NCBI GenBank assembly: GCA_947044405.1 | Contig: CAMRHE010000115.1 | Coordinates: forward strand, 930,001-994,000 | DNA from: Leptodactylus fallax | Lineage: Eukaryota > Chordata > Amphibia > Anura > Leptodactylidae | DNA length: 64,000 bases | Direction: 5' to 3' | Shown: positions 25,701 through 39,175 of the stretch, one piece after another | How positions within the stretch are numbered: the first letter of the stretch is position 1 | Layout: each line of letters begins with the position of its first letter | Notes under the pieces: model-generated | Databases searched by the model: none | What the model was told of the DNA's origin: nothing | What the model saw: the letters and a program-made list of their open reading frames with translations, nothing else | Translations under genes and position numbers: made by a program

Positions 25701-26434
25701 CTATAGTGTCCCACTGGGAATACTACAAAAGTAGTAGGATGTATTTGCCTGTGTATACAGCATTGATACTACTGTGTGTGTTGAACATCCATCTGTGCCT
25801 AGATGGATAGAATGAACCATTGGAATTAAAGACTGAGCTGATTGTACGACCCATTTCTTAGGAGCTCTGGTTAGCGGAAAGGAGGAGACAGTTAGTGTTT
25901 TCCTCCCTGTGAATGAGACAGTTGATATCTTCCTCATTTCTACACCTACCATCAGGGGCTCTTCAACCACCATCTGGATCAGGGAGACTTACTACTGCTA
26001 TTAAGTGCCCAGGGATATCACAAATACCACCATCGGACATGTTGCAGGCCCTCAGGGGTGTCAGAGGATCTGGTTGAGATCCTTCCACTGTCACCACAGT
26101 GACTACTACTCCCAACCTCTGTGCCTTCATCTGAAGGAACTGCTGTACAACTTCTCCAATATGGAGCATGCCAATCCATCAGGAATGGTACCATGATGCA
26201 TAACAAGTCCAACTTCCAGCTTTGAGATGACATATCTTTCCTTCTACCATGTGTAAGGTAGTCTATTCCCTTTGGACCTCTCCTTGCCATTCTGTAACTC
26301 CAATTAGTTTGGACCCAGTCTACCAAAGTTGCCCCCGCATTCGGCAAAGTCATATGGAAAACAACTTGTGTCATTTCTCTTTCAGACTGATAGCAGGCAT
26401 TAAACTTCATCTTAAAGAATCCAGCAGTTATCAC
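25701..26434 (-). other. Unrecognised minus-strand block with long open frames
   Basis: Three overlapping minus-strand open frames (26018-26434, 25963-26169 and 25701-25973) cover about 730 bp in different frames. This pattern fits an old coding sequence with frameshifts, possibly from a retroelement. I recognise no domain or catalytic motif and assign no function. Chance is a real alternative. Confidence 0.25.
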
Positions 26435-26564
26435 AATGTAATTGAAGATACCACTGCTGCTTACCAGCCCTGATCTCAGGGACAGGCTTATTATTACCCA
26501 ATTTTCTTCTACACATGTAATTCAGGTCTGGCCATTCCATTTGCCTTAACATTTTTACTATTAC

Positions 26565-26607
<43 letters not shown>
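26565..26607. repeat. (ATCT)n tetranucleotide microsatellite
   Basis: About 11 uninterrupted ATCT units. Confidence 0.97.
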
Positions 26608-28200
26608 GGGGTCCATTCTAGGTTGATTTTATCACAATTTTAATAATAGGTGATGAAAAAACTGTATATGGAAATAGCACTAGAAAATAATACGTGAATT
26701 GGGGGCACCCCCAATTATGCATGGTTAAGAGCATGATGGTGCTAAGTAGAATCAGAAAGAGGGCTATAATTTGTCTTTGTTATTCTCATAGCCCAGGTCC
26801 ATTTGCAGGATACAGGGCAATGGTGATAACAGAAAGAAGGACAGCCTAATTTCCAGGTATTAATCCAAATAAATATTTAGACATTATATGAATCATCACA
26901 TCTCATCACACAGAGCCTGGAGTATAGGAGTTAACGTCACAATATTTACACTGCTGATTTATGTTTTCGTCATATGTAGATTACTAATCTTTTTGTGACA
27001 TCTGTTTATATTCAACATAGCTTTAATCTACACCAGACGCCTTCTTTTACCATATTAATATATCAGTTGTAGGCATCCACCATGTAATCTGCACTGGCAG
27101 AAAATGGGTTAATGGGCTTAGGTGCTATTATCTCAGCAGCTCCAAGTTCTCATTCTACCTCTACATGGATTTCCTCAGTCAAGTAATAATATCCCCAACT
27201 GTAATCCAGATGTCCCATATGTTTCCAGTTACTGCTTTGTGCACAAATTCTGAACAAATATTGAGCAATTAGATTTAGCAACAACAGGGCTGATACTAGT
27301 ACCCATGTTCTACCTTCATCACGTCATGCAGCCAAGTGGATCTACTCCACAACATCCAACAGGCATATAACATCTGACAGCAGAGTTGTACAACAAACCT
27401 GCTGATCATACTGCTCTCATCCAGTGCCATTTCTGTCTTTTTGAGCCATTCTCAGATTGACTCCTTATAGCATATGCATCTGAAGCAATAGAGGTTTGCA
27501 AAGGTTAGAAATTATTACAGATGTCCCCATTATTGTAAAGGGTTATACCCATCTGGCAAATTGCTAACAAGATGGGAATAATTGCTACTTAACCCCAACC
27601 CCAAGGACAGGACTTATAGGAATGGCAAAGCAGTGCTTTCTATGCTGCTCCAATATATAAACGAGAGTTGCAGAAATAACATAGCAGAGCAAGCTACACT
27701 TTTCTGTATCTCCCATTTACTATAACAAGAGTTACTGAAACAGTGTAGGACAGCTGTATTCACTCATTTCTATAACTCCCGTTCCCTGCTGTATTTCCTT
27801 CTCAGCCATGTTTGGCCAAGATAGAAAATACCTTTAATTAGAAATGGTTAAGGACAAGTTATTTTCATAAGAATTTAATACAATATCATGATATGATAAT
27901 AGAACCCATGAAATGCTGCAATTCACGAAATATAGCAATTAACTTTCTGATACAATATCACGAAACAATATTGTCTTCAAAGCTAATCATCTTGTGACAC
28001 ACATATCTGGACAGCTAAGAGGAAGGGTAAGGAATGACACACCTGTATATACATTTTCCCCAGAAACAGCACCTGCTCTTGTCTATAAGATATGATTTTG
28101 TGTCTCATCACCACTCAAGTGAATGTGATAAGAGGTGAGTGGGAATGATAAGAGTGGAGTGCGCTGGCCCTGCTATCAATAAGAAATATCATTGTAGCAT
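26608..28200. other. No gene recognised
   Basis: Intergenic. A stretch near 27900-28015 resembles the repeat near 1300-1390 (GATACAATATCACGAAACAA). Confidence 0.45.
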
Positions 28201-28204
28201 GGAA

Positions 28205-28400
28205 ATACCTCTTTAGGTCAGGGGCCCTATGTGGTGTAAACGCCGGCGGTTTCCCTATGGGTATAATGGAAGCAGATAGTCCACAGAGGAAACCTCTGCA
28301 GACTTTCTGTGAAAAGCGCTGCCGGAAAACCGCAATGCATTGCCGCCACATTTTTTTCCTTGAGCGCTTTTTTGCTGTGGCCTGCTGCATGGGGCCTTAG
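28205..28400. repeat. Interspersed repeat related to 15886-16100
   Basis: The ends read GGGGCCCTATGTGG and CATGGGGCCTTAGCC. It contains AGAGGAAACCTCTGCAGACT, also found in reverse orientation near 15970-16000. Probably non-autonomous DNA-element sequence. Confidence 0.55.
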
Positions 28401-28823
28401 CCTTAAATGGATTGTACCACCTTATCAACACAGTAAAAGGAACTATGTGTCTGATCAGTGGGGGCATAGCTGTAGGGGATAATTTTACACCATTTACACC
28501 TCTGGGTGTAAAGTTTAAAACACCTAAAGTCTCAGATCCAATAATTTAGGAAAACAGCACTAAATATTAAAATGTTCTCCTTCACTACAAACATTAAATC
28601 TCTTATATCTATATTTTCATGGTATTCATAATGATCCATCTTTCACACTAGCCACTTATGGACATTCATGGACCTGAAATTTACTGTTCTCTCTTCAGCT
28701 CACCTGTATAGACTGAGACAGTGTCTACAGAGTCATCTCATTAACATTAGAAGGCAGGGGCTTTAATGACAGATGACAACACTCTACTACTTATAAAAAA
28801 AAAAAAATCCATAAACCCTTTAA

Positions 28824-29337
28824 GGCCTGGTTCGCATCTGTGTTTGGCCATTCCGTGTTTGAAATCTTCAGAAACTGATTACATACTGATCACATACTGT
28901 GATAGCAATCAGTTTGTGTCCGTTTTTGACCATTCTGTTTTCTTTTCACCTTCCCCCTTCTTCATTCTGAGCATGCGCAGAGCGAAAAACAGATTGCAAA
29001 ACGGACACAAACTGATTGCTATCAGTTTGTAATCAGTATGCTATCAGTATGTAATCCGTTTTCCATAGACCTCAATGTTAAAAAAAAAAAAACAGATTGG
29101 TTGCTGTCCGTCGGGAATCCTTATTTTCAGTACGGAGAGAAAGTACTGCAAGTTCTACTTTTCGCTCCGCACGAAAAAACGGAAACCAGACAGAAAGGGC
29201 ACATGCGGATACATGCGGATTGCTTTGAAAACCCATTGAAATCAATGGGTTGTCATCCAGACCGCACAAAATCAGTTTTTGAAAATTTCAAATACTGATT
29301 GCGAACGGAATGGCCGAACGCAGATGTGAACCGGGCC
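28824..29337. mobile_element. PIF/Harbinger-type MITE with TAA target duplication
   Basis: 514 bp with ends GGCCTGGTTCGCATCTG and, inward from the right, GGCCCGGTTCACATCTGCG, each followed by a GGCCATTCCGT-like motif. TAA flanks both sides (28821-28823 and 29338-29340). GG-rich ends and a 3-bp TAA/TTA duplication are features of PIF/Harbinger elements. It has no transposase. Confidence 0.75.
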
Positions 29338-29340
29338 TAA

Positions 29341-30185
29341 CACTTTCCCTCTCTACCTTCTTGACAACTAGTAGGCAATGCTAGATGTTGGATCTGGGTT
29401 ATATTGTAAGCAGCACCAACTATCCAGGCTTGAATTGAATCTTATATGACTGTACTTTTCTGGGTGTATTATCTGGATACATATCAAACTATTTATCTGG
29501 GCGTTGTATGATATTGTGTATCTGACTGCTCTATGGCAATTTTTATTTGGTTCTGTTTTGGATCACTGAGTTTAGAGAGAAACCAAATCTTAAAGTGTAC
29601 ATTGACCTGTGCTGCATATAATACACTTATAATAATCTTTTTGGTTGAAACTGAGGGAATCACTTGCAAAATTTAGATTATTCCTGATGTGATCTCACTA
29701 TATCTCATGCTTTCTTTGGACATGTCTAATGCATTGGAAATATATTGATCTGTGATGGCCTGAGTCAAGTGAAGTCAATGACCAATTTACGTGCATCAGA
29801 AGGATATATCTACAAAAAGACCTCTAAGTATCCAATGTGAATGAAGATATAAAGAAAACTATTGCTTTGTGTCAGTGGTTAAAGTGACCTTATAGGTGTC
29901 TTGGCGTAATGTTATCTGACAATGGCATCTTCAATTTCCTTCATGAAATGGTAAAGAAATGATCAGTAGGTTCCAGTCTACACTTGCTCTAGGGTGTGCC
30001 CACATGACCAAGAATTAGAATAGGAAAATGTTTTTTTTTTTTTTTTGAAGCATGTAAGCTGGCAATAAAATATATTTGCCTATTCATATGCACTGAATAT
30101 GGAATTTATTTGGATTCTGGATTCTTTAGCCACAGAATCTGCAGGAAATTATTCACAGATTCAACAACATGGGAGCATGGGAGTT
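29341..30185. other. No gene recognised
   Basis: AT-rich intergenic sequence with a T run near 30031-30046. Confidence 0.45.
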
Positions 30186-30189
30186 TGAC

Positions 30190-30480
30190 ACCAGAATCCA
30201 GCACATAGATAGGTTATGGTCACCTGAATCAAATAGTGTTTTCCCCTTGTGAATCAGCACCTCTGTTGCCAAGATATTGCTGTTTTTGGCAATATGCAAA
30301 TGAACTTTGGAGCAATAGGTCGTGACTGTTGCTCCAAAGAGGTAAGCGGCAATGCCCTAGTTGCTCCTAAGTGCTCAACTGCATATTAAGAAAAACAGTG
30401 ATATCTCAACAAAGGAAGTCCCAAGAGGAAAACACAGTTTGATTCACATGAGGGCTGGGTTGATATCCTGGGTTCTGTGG
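30190..30480. repeat. Palindromic MITE-like element, family 2 copy 1
   Basis: GGTCACCTGAATCAAATAGTG and TTTGGCAATATGCAAATGA on the left are mirrored by CAACTGCATATTAAG and CAGTTTGATTCACATGAG on the right. The same family occurs inside intron 5 of the gastrokine gene (42884-43170). Confidence 0.6.
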
Positions 30481-30607
30481 AACTCTAAAGAACTTAGACT
30501 TTCTTGAGCTCTTGTGAATCTTACAATTGATGAACTTAAAGATCTTATGTGCAACTTTTCCCTTTAGTTTATAGGGTGCATATTTTATTACATCGCACTG
30601 ACATATA

Positions 30608-31541
<934 letters not shown>

Positions 31542-31543
31542 TA

Positions 31544-33645
31544 ACTGAATGCTTCACAGAGAATACATCATTCCTTGTCTCCAATGGTGTCTTAATCATA
31601 TTTCTTAACTCATCCTCCTACACAGACGTTGGTCAACTTTGTAGAAAACCCATGGAAAGCCTCCAAAGAAATGGGCCCTGGTCATTATTGACTCAGCACT
31701 GTAAGAAAGTAGAGCTACTGACTATATCCCATCCTTTCTAAAGACCTTTAGGAGAAAAAAGTAGTACTTAGCCAACTACTCAAGACCTTCACCCTCCATG
31801 TGGCTCTTAATACAGGCCTGGTGGATCATCTTGCATCATAACTAGTGACTCCAAAGCTTATTAGCTCAAGGAATAACTTACAATGACACAATTCTACATG
31901 AAACTCTTCTCCCAATTCTGTCTCAAAAAGTGTTGTATGAGGATAAGCATTCTATAAATCTATTTTCTGTCTATTTTTACTGCTTTTCCTGCCACAAATG
32001 ACAGCTCTTCCAGCTGATTTCTAGGCAACCCTTGGCCGGGTTTTAGGGAACTCTAGTTGGGAAACATAAGGTCTAAGCACGCACATTTACTTAAAAGAAT
32101 AATTCTTGTTTTAAGTCACAGAAAATATATTTTGGGTGAGTTGCAGTCACATATTTGGTGTGTTATCTTGACTTATTTTCTTACTGTTGCCTTAGTAATG
32201 TGTGAAGACCACACAAACATATCTGTGAGTAGACTATAGCCAGTTCCATTATTATCCTTTGGCTTCATTTTCTAATGGGATGGAGATAATGTAGTAAAGA
32301 CACTGAAATTATGTGAGGATCATCTGACTAGTAATATTGCCAGATGGAACCATTATTTCACTTTTGTTAAGTAATTTGTAGAACTTTTTTTTTTTATTTG
32401 CTGCAAGTTGAGACAGGAAGTTCATTGCTTTTCACATATTATTCACAGATGTAGCCAAAGTGTTCATGATGCATTAAAGACATGAGGCTCCCATAAATTC
32501 TTATTTATACTGCTTACTCTATCCTTCCTAATAATAATATCAAGTTAAATCTTTAACAAGATAAATCTTGAGGTAAGAACAATTTAAAGGGAGTCTGTCA
32601 TCAAAACCCACCAAAACTTGTGTAGCGCCATAATGCAAGTAAATGGGAGGTGGGCGGGAAGAAGATTCTACCTGAAATAGAAGGGTGGGGGGTGAAAAAT
32701 GCTGGAAATCTTATCCAGCAATCAGAGCTGTAGGCAATATGGCAGTCTTGGGATGCGAGACCTGTTAATTCAGGGTGTAAGATCTTATTGAAAAGTGGGT
32801 GGGTATCAGAGATAGAGGCATTAATTTTTTCATTGAGCATAACAGTAGCACCTCCCCGAATAATATCAGTCAATGAGAGAAAAGGTTTCCTTCAGTTGAA
32901 GGCAATATGAATTCGGGCAGCCATTACAATGTACTGGAATAACTTAAATTGAACATATGTGAGGCTCACAGGTTTAAGGCTAAGAAGAAAAATGGGGGCT
33001 GACATCGGAATGGACTGTCGAAAAAAGACATTTAGTCATTCTATATATGGCTATCCAAAAGTGGCGGGCATGAGGGCAAAACCACCAAATATGTAATGTA
33101 GTGCCTAAAACATTTCAACCCCAAAGGGGTGAAGTAAATTTTTTAAAATCGGTTTTGGAGTTTACGTTGCTGTAATTTATATCAAATTTAACAAATATTG
33201 CATCCTGAGATGTTTATCCACTTTCTACTGTAGACCACCCACTTACTGTACTGAGATTGTCACATTTTTTGCAACTTTTTAAAAAGTCGCATTTGATGAA
33301 TCTGGCATATAGACAGTTAGATAGGCTAACCATAACCACTTTGCCACCCACATTTCAAAAATGGAATGTATAAAGCCAAAGTGTAACAAAATGTCTCCAC
33401 AAATAAGCTGTCACAAATTTCTTTGTTTTCTTTTTACGCTACAATTCTGGAAATCAGGACTTAAATTTTTCTTGATGTATTTTAAAGATTTCACTTACCA
33501 ATATGACATATTTCAAGAACAACATTTTTTCAATACTTTTTTGAAAGTACATAAAAGTAAGAAGCCTCTGTAACCTTTACTGTTTATGAAGCTAATCATA
33601 CACAAAAAATTACTGTCGGCTAACTTACTATGGTCATGTGATATA
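31544..33645. other. No gene recognised; repeat-edge fragments
   Basis: A repeat edge AAAGGGAGTCTGTCATCAA lies near 32586, like those at 6950 and 42886. No gene or RNA was identified. Confidence 0.45.
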
Positions 33646-33647
33646 TA

Positions 33648-33764
33648 GTCTATGGTCATGTGATGGACACATAGGTGCACAGCACGTTACAGTGACAGCA
33701 CAGTACTCAGAGCTCTGTCTGGTAATGAGCCGTACACCTCTGTGTCCATCACATGACCATAGAC
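33648..33764. repeat. Near-perfect 30-bp inverted repeat with 57-bp loop
   Basis: The left arm 33648-33677 starts GTCTATGGTCATGTGATGGA; the right arm 33735-33764 ends ATCACATGACCATAGAC. One mismatch in 30. Just upstream (about 33628-33642), CTATGGTCATGTGAT occurs once more as a direct repeat. It is probably the stem of a small MITE. Confidence 0.8.
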
Positions 33765-34125
33765 TGATTTTTATCCACAAGAAGTAAACAAAGAATGTCA
33801 GAAAGCAGAGATCTAGAAAACTGAGGAATTGAAACAAAAAGTATATTGCAAAACTGTGTATTATACAAATAATTACATTTATTTGCCGAAACTGTACAAT
33901 CCCTTTAAGAACAAGATGCTCCACATCTCTGTCATGAGTCAGAAAGTAGGAAGAACATGTGAGGACTACCAAAAACAAATGGAGGATTATGAGGATAAGG
34001 ATGAGGATTATTATGGGATATGCCTTTGAATGCTGCGCCATGCTTGGTTATAACTAAAATGGTGTCAGGCATATGAATTGCAATAGGACACAGAAATATG
34101 GGGGGGCTCAGCTCCACTACAGATA

Positions 34126-35062
<937 letters not shown>

Positions 35063-35756
35063 TAGGTTAGATGCAGTTAGTGAGCACCAAAGATAGTAGA
35101 AAATAAAAGTTCATGGGCAGCAGAAAATTGAATGGAGATCACTAGGGAACAAGGACAAAAGGCATGGAGTCATAGAGGAGACTGAAGTTATTATTAGCTT
35201 TTAATGTTCTACATTCTATTGTCTATGATGCCCCTTGATCACATATTCTGCCCCTGGTACAGATCCCTGTCTATTTAATATCTCAGCACAGCTACACAGA
35301 ATGTAAGGAGTCAGCAGATATATAAGTCACATGTTTGAATAGCACAATTGATCTTGGCTCATAATACTGTCCTGCCTAAAGTTGAGTAATTACACGTGTA
35401 CCTTGATTTGGGCTTCTCCTCCTCCCAATGCCAAATAAACTAGGATAAGAGATGAAAGTTACATATTTGTTTTGAAGGTGGTCAATACACTCGTGTTACA
35501 TAATACTTTCTGTATCACAAACCAAAAATTCAAGAGGGAACAAGTAGATTATTGTTAGGATGTTACACTCTTTTTTATCTGATTTGTATCCACATTTTAT
35601 ATCCACTCACTGACAATTTTCAAGTCCCTGATACTTGTTAATGTCACAAGCTCAAATGTAGATGAAATATGTAGTTCCTATTTGCAATGTATTATTCTCC
35701 AAATATATATGTCGGGTTAAAGGGGTAATCCACTTTTAAAATTGATGGCCTATTCT

Positions 35757-36100
35757 TAAAGAGGTTGTTCGGGCTAAAATGTTATTTTTTAATAAGGCCG
35801 GGGGAAGTGAAAAAAATAAAAAAAAAACAAACACATACTCACCTGTCCCCGATGCTCCAGTGTCCTCTTAGAGTGGTCTAGTCCCACTGCTCGGCTGTCT
35901 GCTTTTGCGGAAGTCCTCACCACCTGTTATGTCCCGGGTCCCTTACGCTGAAACCACTGAGTGGCCTTAGCGATTATGTGCAGTGGGGTCTTCCACCAGA
36001 AGAAAGCAATGGAGCACAGGGACAGGTGAGTATATATTTTTTTTTACTTCCCCTGGCCTAATTAAAAAATAAAATTTTAGCCTGGACAACCCCTTTAATG
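35757..36100. repeat. Palindromic frog-type MITE
   Basis: The ends AAAGAGGTTGTTCGGGCTAA and TTAGCCTGGACAACCCCTTT are inverted repeats. Internal arms CATACTCACCTGTCCCCGAT and GGGACAGGTGAGTATAT also pair. A related fragment lies at 45357-45530. Confidence 0.65.
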
Positions 36101-36467
36101 TAGGTCAACAATTTTAGATCAGTTGGGGTCTGACAGTTTTGATACCCAACTCAGGTCAGTGCTCAGTGGCTGTTATGAGCATGTGTCCTATTCAAGAGTA
36201 GGATCAAGAAGAACATCTTCATGGAAATGATCTCTCAATTTTGGTGTAGATTTTTTTGGGGTATTCCAGTTTCCAACACTCTTTGATGTGACTAGTGACT
36301 ATGGAATTAGTTGGTGTGCTGCTAGCATTGGAAAGTAAATATGGATATAAAATTGCTCAACCAAATCTAAGCAATCTCTCTGGTGGTAAGGAAATAAAAA
36401 CTAAATTAAGTACCTAAATTTCCCAAACATCTGTAAATATGATGAAAACACAGATGTTACAGAAAAG

Positions 36468-36868
36468 TTAAAGGGAAACTGTCACATTGAAAATGCAGTC
36501 CTATCTATGGGCAGCATGTTATAGAGCAGGAGGAGCTGATTGATATATAGCTTTATGGGATCAGAATCACAATAACTTGTAATTTATTTATTTATATCTC
36601 TGTTCGTTCGGGTCTTAATAGTCAAGTGGGCAGTTCTATTCAGTGATTGACAGCGATCGCTGTATAAGTCATTCAAGGAATGCTGTCAATCACTGAATAT
36701 GACCACCTACTGGACTCGCCCGGAATGAACACGGTTTTAGGTGAATAAATCACAGGATATACAGAATCTTTTCCCACAAAACTATATATTAGTCTGTTCA
36801 GCATCTCCTGCTATCTCCTACTCTTTAATCTGATCTCTACAGATCAGAGAGGTTGTTAGCTCCCTTTA
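36468..36868. repeat. Palindromic MITE-like element, family 3 copy 1
   Basis: Begins AAAGGGAAACTGTCACATTG. Its core folds back: TCAGTGATTGACAGC against GCTGTCAATCACTGA. A relative with a different core lies at 46085-46380. Confidence 0.6.
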
Positions 36869-36869
36869 A

Positions 36870-38655
36870 AATGTATGACGTGCCCCAACCAATCATGGTT
36901 TCTCATACAAACCACACTTTAGTGACCATCAGTGGGCATTACATTGATGGGACATCAGTGACTTTATAAGAAGACAGTTTTGGTTCTCACCTTTTCTCAT
37001 CAGTTTCTTCACATCAGAGTAACAAACCTTTTTTATGGCGCTACCTGTGCCCAATAATAAATCTAGCACTACACTTTGACCCAATATCATCCAACATATT
37101 AGAATCCAACAGAAAACACCATGATTTATTGTATCTGTAAATTAAGCCAAGCCAAACATTTGTGGGAACCTCCGAATGGCTTAATAGATGAAATAGAAAC
37201 AATCTTCTCAGATATACACAATTTGTAAATTCTAATTTACTCTTAATATTTCTGAAGATAAATACATTCTTAGATTATTTCTCAGATAAATTAATGGCTA
37301 ACATCTGGGTTGTAATAATCTAAAAAAAGGCCCTTGCTCAAGTGTTTCCCTAAGTCATTAATTCTCTGTTATTTGGGTGTGCCATAATGATTGATTTCCT
37401 CTTATGGGGTCATTTTTACCAGTTGCTCACACCCGATCCTTTGAGACTTTACTTGCCCTCTTGTTGAGATGTGAGGCAAGTGTGAGTGATGAGATGGAAC
37501 ATGAGACACGAAGACAGTATAAAATGAAATGATCCTTTATGTACACAGCTGAGCATAATCCTCACCTTGCCCATCAAAGAACTCTAGATATTTATCTAGA
37601 ACCAATGAGTTAAATTCTCCCCTAGGCCCATAGTAACACTGGAGGTTTGACATCACTGGCCTGTGGGTCCAGCATGAAAAAGTGCCCTTTGGTAATGTAG
37701 TGTAAATTAAGAATAATAACTTATGAGGGCGGTATAAAGGAAACTCTTTGATATAACGTTTCAACTTGTGTCATCCTACAGGATGCTGTGTAGTAGGAAC
37801 CAGCTGTAAATCAATGCTGGGAATTAACTTATTTTGGCACTACCATGTATATCGGAAAGAGCTCATGAGTCCAAGCAGGTGGGTGGTGCAGCACTAGTCT
37901 CTTTCTAGATGTTGCTCAAGAAAGTGACTAGGGGTAATCCTGAGAGTTAATATGGTAATGTATCATATTTGGAATTTTTATGGCATATTATAAAGAAGAC
38001 ACAAGATAAAGACATTGATTCTAAAGCCTTCACAGATGATACCTATAAAATAAGTGGCTTAAATGGAAACAAAATAAGGGGTTCTTACTTTCTGTTATTT
38101 CTTAGTGCAAAAACAGATGAATCCAGGTTTTGTTCAACCCTTCCATCTCATCTTTAATAGTAGAGAAGGCTTTCATGACCTTCAGATCTGTCCCCCACAC
38201 CCTTGTTTACTAAAGCTGTAGTGCCTGTGATATGGAAAAGTCCTGCATAGCTTAGAGACTTGGTTTGGAACCTTACTTCTAGTAGCTAGATGTACAGATA
38301 TGTCCTTCCATACCTGTCCTCTTGATCAACATATCCCAAAATTTGTGGAGGCAAGATGACCAGCTTTAGAAAAAAAAAAAAAAAAATCATGAGTTTGCTG
38401 AGGTACACCATGCCGTGTGGCCAATGGATTTGATGTCCTTGGCTGAGAAAAAGAAAGCAGTCATGTTTTCTAATCCTGAACAACCCCTTTAACTGCAATC
38501 AAGATTAGTAAAGCTTTGGTTCCAATGAAAGATAATCTGATGTACCACAAGGTCTGTATGGTGGTCTGCGGACCTTCAGCTGGCTGGGATACCACAGTAA
38601 TATGGATGCATTACATTAGAAGGTTTTTATGTGTTATGAGTATTGTAGACCTACA
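36870..38655. other. No gene recognised
   Basis: Intergenic sequence upstream of the gastrokine gene. An A run lies near 38369-38386. No exon with convincing splice sites was seen. Confidence 0.45.
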
Positions 38656-38659
38656 AATA

Positions 38660-38765
38660 TAATAATAATAATAATAATAATACATTTTATTTATATAGCG
38701 CCAACATATTCCGCAGCACTGCACAATTTGTAGGGTTCAATTACTGACAAAAAATATCCAAATAA
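38660..38765 (-). mobile_element. L2-type LINE 3' end, very truncated, reverse orientation
   Basis: An (AAT)n run followed by TTTATTTATATAGCGCCAAC and ATTCCGCAGCACTGCAC is the reverse complement of the L2 3' terminus seen at 21190 and 58590. Confidence 0.88.
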
Positions 38766-39104
38766 GGAACACTCTGGGCCTACTAATCTGGCCTGAAACA
38801 ACACTAAAATTATGTCAGAACACTACAGTGATATTATACATGTTGTTTCATCAAACAGGAAATGCTGAACATGTCTCTCTGTGGCCTTTTAGGTTTTTTT
38901 GCACAATATTACACCCATTCCATCAATGGTTATCACATATTTCTATTTGTTTATGATTTCACTAAACTGGATCCCATTAAATAAATTTGCCTTGTACGGA
39001 AATTGTGATAATGTTATCGAGCTCATGCGTCATTTTGATATGGAACCTTTCCAATGATTACGGATTTAGGCCCGGCCTGTTTAGCAAAGGTTCATTATCA
39101 CACA

Positions 39105-39112
39105 TATATATG
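39105..39112 (+). promoter_or_regulatory. TATA box of gastrokine gene A
   Basis: TATATATG lies 52 bp before the ATG, followed by GGGAGATAC. Gene C has TATATAAG followed by GGGAGACC in the same role, which supports this as a conserved core promoter. Confidence 0.7.
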
Positions 39113-39163
39113 GGAGATACAATACTACTACTCTCCTGCTTATAGTCATCTCCACCACACAGA

Positions 39164-39175
39164 ATGAAGGCTCTA
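39164..39175 (+). CDS. Gene A exon 1 (coding part)
   Basis: Encodes MKAL and ends in phase 0 before GTAAGT. The ATG follows a short leader after the TATA box. Confidence 0.9.

Noticed and set aside
33634..34041. 135-codon minus-strand open frame
   Set aside because: Overlaps the 33648-33764 hairpin and simple purine-rich sequence near 33960-34015; no family resemblance.
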